From NCBI GenBank assembly GCA_049696015.1, contig JBAVTG010000034.1:1-12849 (forward strand): a stretch of DNA of 12,849 bases. The letters run 5' to 3'. Each line of letters starts with the position of its first letter. Positions within the stretch are counted from its first letter, which is position 1. Below are positions 6,278 to 12,255 of this stretch, one piece after another. This DNA comes from JANMEX01 sp049696015. GTDB lineage: Bacteria > Pseudomonadota > Alphaproteobacteria > Rhizobiales > Rhizobiaceae. A program made the position numbers and the translations under genes. The notes beneath the pieces were generated by a model. It was given only the letters and a program-made list of their open reading frames with translations, did not search any database and had not been told where the DNA came from.

Positions 6278-7942
6278 TTAGCCGAGCGAGGCTTTGTAAA
6301 GCGCGATCTGTTTGTCGCGGCCGATCTGGTCAGTGATCTTTTCCCAGGCCGCCGCAATTGCATCTGCGCCTTCCTGGGCCGATTTGTACTGGCCTGCATA
6401 GATTTTGGCCAGTTCGTCTTCGGCAACAGAGTAATATTGGAAGATGCCCGGAATTCGCGGCTCGATAGCGGCATTCGGATGGTTGTACGAGTCGGCTTCA
6501 GACGACAGATAATCATTGATGAAGCCTTCGTCATAACCGGCTGCAACCCATTCCTCGGTTTTGAAATGGCTTTGACGGTATGGCTGGAAGCCTGACGGAT
6601 AGGCAGCGCACCACAGCGAAATGTCCTTGCCGCCCAGATGTGCGGCAGCGGACCATGCAGCCTTCTTCTTCTTCTCGTCCGAGTCGACACGCGCCATCAC
6701 GTATACACCCCAGCCGATATAGGCCATGTTCGGCGCAAAGTTCGGGCCTGAGGCCAGCTTGTCCCAAGCGCCTGTCTTGGAGTTGTAGACGTCGTCGGAG
6801 CCCGGAAGAATCGAGAAGCCGATGGTGTCGCCAACCACTGAGGAGTCGCTGGTCTTGGCGCTGGAGCCGATATCGCCCCACCAGGACAGCATCGAGCCCG
6901 TGCCGGCAAGAAACTGCTGGAAGCCGGTAGTTCCCGGATCAGCGTTCAGTTGGTCATTTGGCTGTGTGGGCATCAGGTCAAGAACGTCCTGAATGGTGCG
7001 CACCCAGCCCGGATTGTTGATGCGCGGCTTCATCGTGTCAGCGTCGAACAGCCAGGCTTTGTCATCCGGATGCTTTACCGCCGCCGTTGCGCGGCTGCCG
7101 AGGAAGTAGAAGCCAAAGCCGCCCCAGCCTTTAAGCGGATCGAGATAGCCGTAGGCGTCCTGACCGGCGATCTTCTTGCCCTTCAGGAACTTGGAGACGG
7201 CCTGAACCTGCTGCCATGTTGTGGGAACTGCCCATTCGCTGGTATTGCCTTCCGCTTTCCATGCGGCAGCCAATTCCGCGTCGGCGAAATAGTCAGTGCG
7301 GTAATTGAAGTTGTGGCAGTCGCCGTCAATCGAAATGCGGTAGGTCTTGCCTTCCCACGTGCCGACAGGCGCCTTGAGATAACCGACATAGTCGTCCATA
7401 TCGATCTGCGCCTTGACCCAGTCCGGCATTTCCGAAGCAAGGCCCTTGCCGCAAACATCGCCTTCGAACGGCGCGCCCATTTCAATGATGTCGAAATCGA
7501 CTGTGCCGGTGGCAATCGACTGTTGCAGCCGCGCGTTATAGTCGGCCTGCGCAAGGTCGATCCAGTTGATCTTCGCGCCGGTATAGGCTTCCCATGGCTT
7601 TAGAAAGCCGCGGAACAGGAGATTGTGGAGGTTCTGGTTGTTGAGGCCCATGAACGTCAGCTCAACGCCTGCGAACTCGCCTTCCTTGACGCTGGCTTTT
7701 GTGGCGGCGAGGCACATTTCTCCGACTTTCTGCCAGTCGGCATCTGTGGGTGAACCTTTGCCGACGCCAGGGATTTTCAGAATTTCCGCGCGGACATTGT
7801 CCTGTGCGCTTGCAGCAGTCGTCAGAGCGCCAAACACGCTTCCCGACGTCGCGGCCAAAGCGGCGATGCTGGCAGCGCCTTTCAGCAGTTCGCGCCGCGT
7901 TGCGCCCATGCGCACCAATTGCTCGTAAACACCAACTTTCAT
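6278..7942 (-). CDS. Tat-exported sugar-binding protein of a CUT1 ABC transporter
   Basis: A 554-residue extracellular solute-binding protein (family 1). The N-terminus has a twin-arginine signal: TRRELLKGAASIAALAA at about residues 15-31, followed by ASA/Q, which predicts cleavage near residue 46. The mature part has the binding-protein pattern of alternating lobes, with GVELTFMGLNNQNLHN and YTGAKINWIDLAQADYNARL near the start. At more than 500 residues it belongs to the long group of CUT1 binding proteins rather than the ~420-residue MalE size. The ATG has GGGAGAG 7 nt upstream. It is the first gene of the minus operon and is followed by both permeases, so it delivers the substrate to them in the periplasm. 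Tat export means that it folds before crossing the membrane. The ligand cannot be deduced from the sequence. Confidence 0.92.
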   Translation of the reverse strand: MKVGVYEQLVRMGATRRELLKGAASIAALAATSGSVFGALTTAASAQDNVRAEILKIPGVGKGSPTDADWQKVGEMCLAATKASVKEGEFAGVELTFMGLNNQNLHNLLFRGFLKPWEAYTGAKINWIDLAQADYNARLQQSIATGTVDFDIIEMGAPFEGDVCGKGLASEMPDWVKAQIDMDDYVGYLKAPVGTWEGKTYRISIDGDCHNFNYRTDYFADAELAAAWKAEGNTSEWAVPTTWQQVQAVSKFLKGKKIAGQDAYGYLDPLKGWGGFGFYFLGSRATAAVKHPDDKAWLFDADTMKPRINNPGWVRTIQDVLDLMPTQPNDQLNADPGTTGFQQFLAGTGSMLSWWGDIGSSAKTSDSSVVGDTIGFSILPGSDDVYNSKTGAWDKLASGPNFAPNMAYIGWGVYVMARVDSDEKKKKAAWSAAAHLGGKDISLWCAAYPSGFQPYRQSHFKTEEWVAAGYDEGFINDYLSSEADSYNHPNAAIEPRIPGIFQYYSVAEDELAKIYAGQYKSAQEGADAIAAAWEKITDQIGRDKQIALYKASLG

Positions 7943-8102
7943 GACCCGTCTCTCCCATTGTCAATGATTGGTTTTTTGAAAGTACCGCCTCCCGCGGCGG
8001 GCATTCGATTTGCGTTTGCTCTCCCTTGAGTTAAGCAATATCGTACATGCGGCGCACGAAAATCCATGGATCGGTAAGCGCCGGTATTGCCTTCTCAGGG
8101 GG

Positions 8103-8131
8103 ATTATTGACTTTACAAAGTTACCTGTCAA
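8103..8131 (-). promoter_or_regulatory. Near-consensus sigma-70 promoter for the CUT1 operon
   Basis: On the minus strand the -35 box TTGACA (8131-8126) is a perfect consensus. It is followed by exactly 17 nt and the -10 box AATAAT (8108-8103), which matches TATAAT at 5 of 6 positions. Transcription would start near 8096 and give the binding-protein gene a leader of about 150 nt. A dyad in the spacer suggests that the promoter is strong but repressible. Confidence 0.8.
8110..8121. promoter_or_regulatory. Dyad in the promoter spacer, candidate operator
   Basis: ACTTT-AC-AAAGT is a perfect 5+2+5 inverted repeat lying wholly between the -35 and -10 boxes of the minus-strand promoter. A repressor bound there would block RNA polymerase. 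The protein is unknown; the LacI-family regulator encoded at 10745-11761 is the only regulator in the window. Confidence 0.45.
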
Positions 8132-8132
8132 C

Positions 8133-8162
8133 GTGAATTGCTAAGTCCAATTTAGCGATAAT
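8133..8162 (+). promoter_or_regulatory. Candidate promoter for the ATPase operon with overlapping dyad
   Basis: The -10 box GATAAT (8157-8162) matches consensus at 5 of 6 positions. The best -35 is a poor GTGAAT (8133-8138) at 18-nt spacing, so an activator may be needed. An imperfect dyad ATTGCTAA-N7-TTAGCGAT (8137-8159, 7 of 8 pairs) covers the spacer and part of the -10 box. A similar half-site, TTAAGCAATA, occurs at 8031-8040 (8 of 10 identical to 8151-8160). Confidence 0.4.
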
Positions 8163-8236
8163 TCGAGATGGACTGTAGGGTTTTCTGCGCCTAACTTTCC
8201 TTACGATGGTCGATTGATAAAGTTTGCGGAGGGTTT

Positions 8237-9298
8237 GTGGCTCAGGTCAGTATCAGCAATGTGGAAAAGTCATTTGGGGCCGTGAAGGTGCTGAAGGGCG
8301 TCGACGTCGATGTCATGGACGGCGAGTTTGTCGTCTTGGTCGGCCCGTCGGGTTGCGGCAAGTCAACACTGCTTCGCACGATTGCCGGGCTTGAGCCGAT
8401 CACGGCTGGCACGATCAAGATCGGCGAGCGGGTTGTCAACAATCTGCCGCCGGCCATGCGTGACATTGCGATGGTGTTCCAGTCCTATGCGCTCTATCCG
8501 CACAAGACCGTCGAGCAGAACATGGCTTTTGCCTTGAAGCTGCGCAAAACGGATCCGGCGGTCATGAAGGAGCGGGTCGACAAGGCTGCGGCAATTCTCG
8601 GCCTCGACAAGTTGCTTGACCGCTATCCGCGCCAATTGTCCGGCGGCCAGCGCCAGCGCGTTGCCATGGGGCGCGCCATTGTGCGCAATCCGCAGGTCTT
8701 CCTGTTTGATGAGCCGCTCTCGAACCTTGATGCAAAGCTTCGGGTGCAGATGCGGACCGAAATCAAGGAACTGCACCAGCGCCTGAAGACCACGACCATT
8801 TATGTTACCCATGATCAGGTTGAAGCCATGACCATGGCCGACAAGATCGTGGTCATGCAAAACGGCAATGTCGAGCAGGTCGGCGCGCCGCTGGACCTGT
8901 TCGACCGTCCGGCCAACGTCTTTGTCGCCGGCTTCATCGGCTCGCCTTCGATGAATATTCTCAGTGGCAAAGTGGAAGTTTCCGGCGGCAAGCGTCATGT
9001 CATGATTGGCGACATGCGGCTGCCATTTGGCAAGGATATTGCTGTCAGCGATGGCCAGCCGGTGCTGTATGGCGTGCGGCCCGAACATCTCGAACTGGCG
9101 GCGGACGGGTTTGCGGCAACCATCTCGGTCGTCGAACCGACAGGTTCGGAAACCATGGTGTTCCTGCGCCATGGGCAAACCGAGATCGCTGCGCTCTTTC
9201 GCGAACGGCATGCGTTCAAGCCGGGTGACACTTTGACCTTGCGGCCGCGTGTTGAAATGGTTCATTTGTTTGATCCGCAGTCCGGGCGCAGGCTTTAG
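8237..9298 (+). CDS. CUT1 sugar ABC transporter ATPase (UgpC/MalK type)
   Basis: A 353-residue cytoplasmic ATPase that starts with GTG and has GGAGG (8228-8232) just upstream. All nucleotide-binding motifs are intact: Walker A GPSGCGKST at 36-44, Q-loop Q82, signature LSGGQRQR at 134-141, Walker B VFLFDE at 154-159 with the D-loop SNLD, and switch histidine H192 in YVTHDQ. The C-terminal third (about 240-353) is the OB-fold/TOBE regulatory domain, with YGVRPEHL as its landmark. It probably energises the two permeases encoded divergently on the minus strand, since no other ATPase gene is in view. UgpC/MalK-type ATPases are often shared among several importers, so it may serve others too. It heads a plus-strand operon with the mutarotase and kinase genes. 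Confidence 0.95.
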   Translation: MAQVSISNVEKSFGAVKVLKGVDVDVMDGEFVVLVGPSGCGKSTLLRTIAGLEPITAGTIKIGERVVNNLPPAMRDIAMVFQSYALYPHKTVEQNMAFALKLRKTDPAVMKERVDKAAAILGLDKLLDRYPRQLSGGQRQRVAMGRAIVRNPQVFLFDEPLSNLDAKLRVQMRTEIKELHQRLKTTTIYVTHDQVEAMTMADKIVVMQNGNVEQVGAPLDLFDRPANVFVAGFIGSPSMNILSGKVEVSGGKRHVMIGDMRLPFGKDIAVSDGQPVLYGVRPEHLELAADGFAATISVVEPTGSETMVFLRHGQTEIAALFRERHAFKPGDTLTLRPRVEMVHLFDPQSGRRL

Positions 9299-9342
9299 GC
9301 TGCGATTGCCGCTTTGCGGTTTTGCCGCGTCTGGAGGAAAAT

Positions 9343-9798
9343 ATGCTCAAAGGGATCAACCCGCTGCTCAACAGCGATGTCATTGGCGCGCTCAGGGCCA
9401 TGGGGCATGGCGATGACCTGATCATTGCCGATACCAATTTCCCGTCCGATTCCGTCGCGCGGCAGACCCGCCTTGGCAGGCTGCTTCGCATTGACAATGT
9501 GTCTGCTGCCGAAGCTGTCAAAGCCATTCTCTCGGTCTATCCGCTCGATAGTTTTGTCGACGATGCCGCAGCGCGAATGGAGATTGTCGGCGCGCCTGAT
9601 GAAATTCCGCCCGTTCAAAGGGAAGTGCAAGCGGCAATCGATGCGGCTGAAGGCAAAGCCTGGCCGATGATATCAGTCGAGCGTTACGCCTTTTATGAGC
9701 GGGCCAAGAAGGCCTATTGCGTCATCCAGACTGGCGAGCGCCGCTTTTACGGCTGCTTCGCTTTCCGCAAAGGCGTGGTTCCGCCGGATACAGTTTGA
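9343..9798 (+). CDS. RbsD/FucU-family sugar mutarotase, FucU-like
   Basis: A 151-residue protein, close to the ~140 residues of FucU. The start MLKGINPLL resembles the FucU start MLKTISPLI. AMGHGDDLIIADTNFP at 19-34 carries H22 and D30 of the active site, and ERYAFYERAKKAYCVIQTGER at about 113-133 matches the FucU C-terminal block, including the Tyr-Glu-Arg region. These proteins interconvert pyranose/furanose or alpha/beta anomers of fucose or ribose in the cytosol, so that the kinase receives the right form. The ATG is chosen because GGAGG (9333-9337) sits 5 nt upstream; a TTG in frame at 9322 has no such site. The gene lies 44 bp after the ATPase and 9 bp before the kinase. The closer likeness to FucU than to RbsD argues for fucose or a related sugar, but does not prove it. 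Confidence 0.9.
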   Translation: MLKGINPLLNSDVIGALRAMGHGDDLIIADTNFPSDSVARQTRLGRLLRIDNVSAAEAVKAILSVYPLDSFVDDAAARMEIVGAPDEIPPVQREVQAAIDAAEGKAWPMISVERYAFYERAKKAYCVIQTGERRFYGCFAFRKGVVPPDTV

Positions 9799-9807
9799 GG
9801 AAAAACC

Positions 9808-10734
9808 ATGAGAAAACCGGTCGTCATCCTCGGCGTTTTTGTCGCCGACACTGCCTATCGCGCGGATCGCCAGCCGAAGATGGGCGAGACCATTCTTGGC
9901 CGGAATTTCAGTCTGGGACCGGGTGGCAAGGGATCGAACCAGGCGGTCGCGGCTGGCAAGCTAGGCGCAGATGTCACCATGCTGACGCGGCTTGGCGTTG
10001 ATGATTTTGCTGAAATGGCGAAAAAAACCTGGAGTGAGGCGGGCGTGAAGTCGGTCATCATCGACACTCCGGAAAGTTACACTGGCGCTGCCTACATCTT
10101 CATTGAAGAGGCGACCGGCAACAATGCGATCATTGTCAGCCCCGGCGCGGCCTCACTCATTTCGCCTGCCGATATCAACAGCAATGAACGGCTGATCCGC
10201 GATGCGGGCGTCTTCATCACCCAGCTCGAGCAACCGCTTGATGCGGCGATCCGGGCGCTGCACATTGCCCAATCTGCCGGCGTGGCCACAATCCTCAACC
10301 CTGCGCCAGCAGCAGCCTTGCCGGACGCTGTCTATGCGCTTTGCGATTACATGACGCCCAACGAATCCGAGACCGAAGCGCTGACAGGCATGCCCGTGGT
10401 CACCGTGGACGATGCACGCAAGGCAGCAGATGTGCTTTTGTCAAAGGGAGTTGGCACAGCTATCATTACGCTTGGCGAAAAAGGCGTGCTCCTTCACTCG
10501 CGCACGATATCCGAACATGTGCCCGCTGTTTATGCAGGGCCGGTTGTGGAGACTACAGGGGCGGGCGATGCGTTCAATGGCGGCTTTGCTTATGCGTTGG
10601 CGGAAGGCATAGCTCCGCTCGATGCAGCGCGGTTTGCCTGCGCTGTTGCGGGGATATCCGTGACGCGCAAAGGCACGGCCCCTTCAATGCCGACACTTTC
10701 GGAAGTGCGGGGGCTGTTGGGCCGCCAAGTCTAA
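9808..10734 (+). CDS. Ribokinase-family (PfkB) sugar kinase
   Basis: A 308-residue PfkB kinase, the size of RbsK. PfkB signature 1, GPGGKGSNQAVAAGKLGADV, is at 37-56. Signature 2, ETTGAGDAFNGGF, is at 248-260 with catalytic base D254. Other RbsK landmarks are TQLEQP with E141, NPAPA at 164-168 and TPNESE at 183-188. Compared with E. coli RbsK, the ribose contacts D16, K43, N46, E143 and D255 are conserved here as D14, K41, N44, E141 and D254. The first contact, N14, is V12 in ILGVFVADT, so the sugar may not be ribose. The ATG follows a GAGG that overlaps the FucU stop, indicating coupled translation. It probably phosphorylates the imported, mutarotated sugar with ATP. It converges on the regulator gene with a 10-bp gap and no visible terminator. 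Confidence 0.88.
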   Translation: MRKPVVILGVFVADTAYRADRQPKMGETILGRNFSLGPGGKGSNQAVAAGKLGADVTMLTRLGVDDFAEMAKKTWSEAGVKSVIIDTPESYTGAAYIFIEEATGNNAIIVSPGAASLISPADINSNERLIRDAGVFITQLEQPLDAAIRALHIAQSAGVATILNPAPAAALPDAVYALCDYMTPNESETEALTGMPVVTVDDARKAADVLLSKGVGTAIITLGEKGVLLHSRTISEHVPAVYAGPVVETTGAGDAFNGGFAYALAEGIAPLDAARFACAVAGISVTRKGTAPSMPTLSEVRGLLGRQV

Positions 10735-10744
10735 TCCGCGCATA

Positions 10745-11761
10745 TCAAATGACTGCACAGTTGTGCCTCGTGTAGATGCGCACCGGGGTGCGCGGCGGCG
10801 ATTGCACAGCCGAACCAGAAAACACATTCCGCAAAGCGCCAAAGGCAATGGCCACTTCACGCTCCAGATCATGGCCGATGGCATAGTCCATGGCGCCCGT
10901 TTCGAGCAGCATACGCGAATTGGCATTCAATTCATGACCGATGAAAACCACCTTGCCCGTCAGGCCTTCGTCTTTGAGTGCTTGGGCGATGCCAAGATTG
11001 CCGGCGCCGACATTGTAAATGCCAACCGGCGCGCCGTGCTCAGCGATGTAGCGCCGCAAGTTGCCGTAGGAGGTTTCAAAATTGTCATTGGAGTTGACGC
11101 GCTCATCAACCTTCAAGTTGGGAAAATCGGATCGCAAAACCGAGCGAAAGCCCATCTCTCTTTCTGCCTGTCCGCGAAAGGCGGCTGAGAAGACCAGTAG
11201 AATTTTGCCTGCAGTCCCGCGCAGGGTCTTGCCCATCAAACCCGCGGCGGTTGATCCGGCCGCTGCTTGATCGGAGCCGACATAGAGTATGCGGTTGGAG
11301 CCGGGTATGTCAGTGGTCAGGCAAACAACAGGGATGTTCCTGCCCGTTACCGAGCGGATGGCGCGCGAGATGGTGATCTCTTCGCGGGCGACCAGAATGA
11401 TGGCTTGTGCATCTTCGGCTGTCCGTTCGATCAGCTGGGCCAGCTGTACCGGCTTCACTTCGGCTGTCGCCACTGCCGAAAAGCTGATGTCGAAATCCTG
11501 ATTGAAGGAAGCAAACCGTTCGATGCTGTCTTGAAGCGTCTGGTTGAAGGAGGTTCCGGAGTCCGCCAACACGGCCACGCGGCGCTTGGGCGCCTGGCCC
11601 GATGCATGCGAGGGCTTGCTCAGCTGCTCTATGGCTTGCAGCACTTTTTGACGGGTTGCCGCGCCAACACCAGATCGCCCGTTCAGCACACGGTCAACCG
11701 TTGCCGTCCCGACGCCGCTGGCATTTGCGATCTGCGTGATTGTCGGCCCTTTCCAGCTCAT
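10745..11761 (-). CDS. LacI-family transcriptional regulator of sugar uptake
   Basis: A 338-residue repressor-type protein. The N-terminal helix-turn-helix is TITQIANASGVGTATVDRVL at residues 7-26, followed by a type I periplasmic-binding-protein fold (about 60-330) that should sense a sugar. The ATG at 11761 is preferred because GAGG lies 5 nt upstream and the HTH begins 6 residues later, as usual. The frame remains open for 34 more codons upstream, but that peptide is not LacI-like. Two oddities are a TVDR in place of the usual TVSR in the recognition helix, and a linker (about 48-60) without the YxPNxxARxL hinge helix. It is divergent from a CUT2 sugar-binding protein gene and convergent with the kinase gene, so it most likely controls one or both. 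The effector is unknown. Confidence 0.9.
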   Translation of the reverse strand: MSWKGPTITQIANASGVGTATVDRVLNGRSGVGAATRQKVLQAIEQLSKPSHASGQAPKRRVAVLADSGTSFNQTLQDSIERFASFNQDFDISFSAVATAEVKPVQLAQLIERTAEDAQAIILVAREEITISRAIRSVTGRNIPVVCLTTDIPGSNRILYVGSDQAAAGSTAAGLMGKTLRGTAGKILLVFSAAFRGQAEREMGFRSVLRSDFPNLKVDERVNSNDNFETSYGNLRRYIAEHGAPVGIYNVGAGNLGIAQALKDEGLTGKVVFIGHELNANSRMLLETGAMDYAIGHDLEREVAIAFGALRNVFSGSAVQSPPRTPVRIYTRHNCAVI

Positions 11762-11804
11762 GGTCGCCTCGTTTGATGTGAAAGCCAGCTTTAGTCGATA
11801 GATA

Positions 11805-11833
11805 TGTATGTAAAAGACATCAACGCAAGTCAA
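11805..11833 (-). promoter_or_regulatory. Weak candidate promoter of the LacI-family gene
   Basis: On the minus strand TTGACT (11833-11828) is a good -35 box. At 17-nt spacing lies CATACA (11810-11805), a poor -10 with 3 of 6 matches. A start near 11798 would give a leader of about 37 nt to the regulator's ATG. The -35 box overlaps the dyad at 11831-11844, which would allow autorepression. Confidence 0.3.
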
Positions 11834-11844
11834 TTTTGAAATTG
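11831..11844. promoter_or_regulatory. Perfect dyad overlapping the regulator's -35 box
   Basis: CAATTT-TG-AAATTG is a perfect 6+2+6 inverted repeat about 70 bp upstream of the regulator start codon. It shares a TTT-NN-AAA core with the dyad ACTTT-AC-AAAGT in the CUT1 promoter. Both could be bound by the LacI-family protein, but the flanks differ. Confidence 0.4.
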
Positions 11845-11869
11845 TGCAGCGCAATATCGGCATATTTTA

Positions 11870-11945
11870 GAACATATGTTTCAATAATGGTTGAATTGAT
11901 GCAAAATCAATCAATGTGGGTCTTCCACATGCAGGCTTGATGTGG
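11870..11945. promoter_or_regulatory. Chain of five abutting inverted repeats, candidate operator array
   Basis: In order: GAACATATGTT with the perfect palindrome AACATATGTT (11871-11880); TTCAA-N6-TTGAA (11880-11895); ATTGAT-GCAAA-ATCAAT (11895-11911); ATGTGG-GTCTT-CCACAT (11914-11930); and CCACAT-N9-ATGTGG (11925-11945). The third and fourth share a 6+5+6 layout with centres 19 bp apart. The last two share one arm, so only one can form at a time in RNA. LacI-family operators are palindromes of about this size. Confidence 0.4.
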
Positions 11946-12076
11946 TTCGTTTCAATTAGATGGAAAGTCGTCCTTGGCGCGGACGAAAATCCAGGAGGAA
12001 AGCACCGACATCAGATTTGGCCAGAGCGTCTTTGTGCGTTTGCGAAGCGGGTCCAGCCAGGTCGAAACAGGATGAT

Positions 12077-12094
12077 TTGATGGAAAACCATCAA
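12077..12094 (+). other. Hairpin with AAAA loop upstream of the CUT2 gene
   Basis: TTGATGG-AAAA-CCATCAA is a perfect 7-bp stem with a 4-nt loop, followed by CAAATTCC. It lacks a U-run, so it is not a standard terminator. It could be a leader RNA structure or a protein-binding dyad. Confidence 0.35.
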
Positions 12095-12125
12095 CAAATT
12101 CCAGAACTGCCGGCGCCAATTATTG

Positions 12126-12137
12126 GAACAAATGTTC
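12126..12137. promoter_or_regulatory. Second copy of a GAACA-WA-TGTT dyad
   Basis: GAACA-AA-TGTTC is a perfect 5+2+5 inverted repeat. Its first 11 bases differ by one base from GAACATATGTT at 11870-11880, exactly 256 bp upstream. It abuts another dyad, CCAAT-T-ATTGG (12116-12126). Paired sites at this distance on both sides of a promoter region would suit a looping repressor. Confidence 0.4.
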
Positions 12138-12255
12138 TATTAATGAGATTGCCGAAACAGAAATTCAATGTGCGCAAGGCGTTGGCCGTTGGGTCGATAA
12201 GCAGGCAACACGCAAGTTCTATCCGCCACAAGGCGACAATCAGGAGGAGACTGAA

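Larger units (their letters stand above)
7943..8236. other. Divergent intergenic region between CUT1 operon and ATPase operon
   Basis: This 294-bp gap holds a strong minus-strand promoter (8103-8131), a weaker plus-strand candidate (8133-8162) and several dyads. The minus transcript would have a leader of about 150 nt. The leader contains a perfect palindrome ATCCATGGAT (8062-8071), a GC-rich inverted repeat CCGCC-N6-GGCGG (7985-8000) and an open frame of 42 codons (8067-7939) whose stop overlaps the binding-protein ATG. No conserved riboswitch is recognised. Confidence 0.7.
11762..12255. other. Divergent intergenic region between regulator and CUT2 binding-protein genes
   Basis: This 494-bp region is AT-richer than its neighbours around 11800-11960 and crowded with inverted repeats (11831-11844, 11870-11945, 12077-12094, 12116-12137). 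I find no convincing sigma-70 promoter for the plus-strand gene. A second strong Shine-Dalgarno-like AGGAGG occurs at 11993-11998 with no start codon at a usable distance. A plus-strand frame of 99 codons (11960-12259) overlaps the CUT2 gene start, has no family resemblance and is probably not coding. A GC-rich hairpin TCGTCC-N7-GGACGA lies at 11968-11986. Confidence 0.65.

Noticed and set aside
8363..9265. 300-codon minus-strand frame opposite the ABC ATPase gene
   Set aside because: It lies wholly inside a gene with complete ABC motifs. Its His/Arg-rich translation has no domain features, as expected of an antisense shadow in GC-rich DNA.
9299..9342. Short GC-rich inverted repeats between ATPase and mutarotase genes (CCGC-TTT-GCGG followed by TTTT)
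   Set aside because: The stem is only 4 bp with competing alternatives. It is too weak to call a terminator inside an apparent operon.
11762..11863. 34-codon N-terminal extension of the LacI-family protein (start at 11863)
   Set aside because: It covers the likely promoter and dyad and is not LacI-like. The ATG at 11761 has GAGG at the right distance and places the HTH normally.
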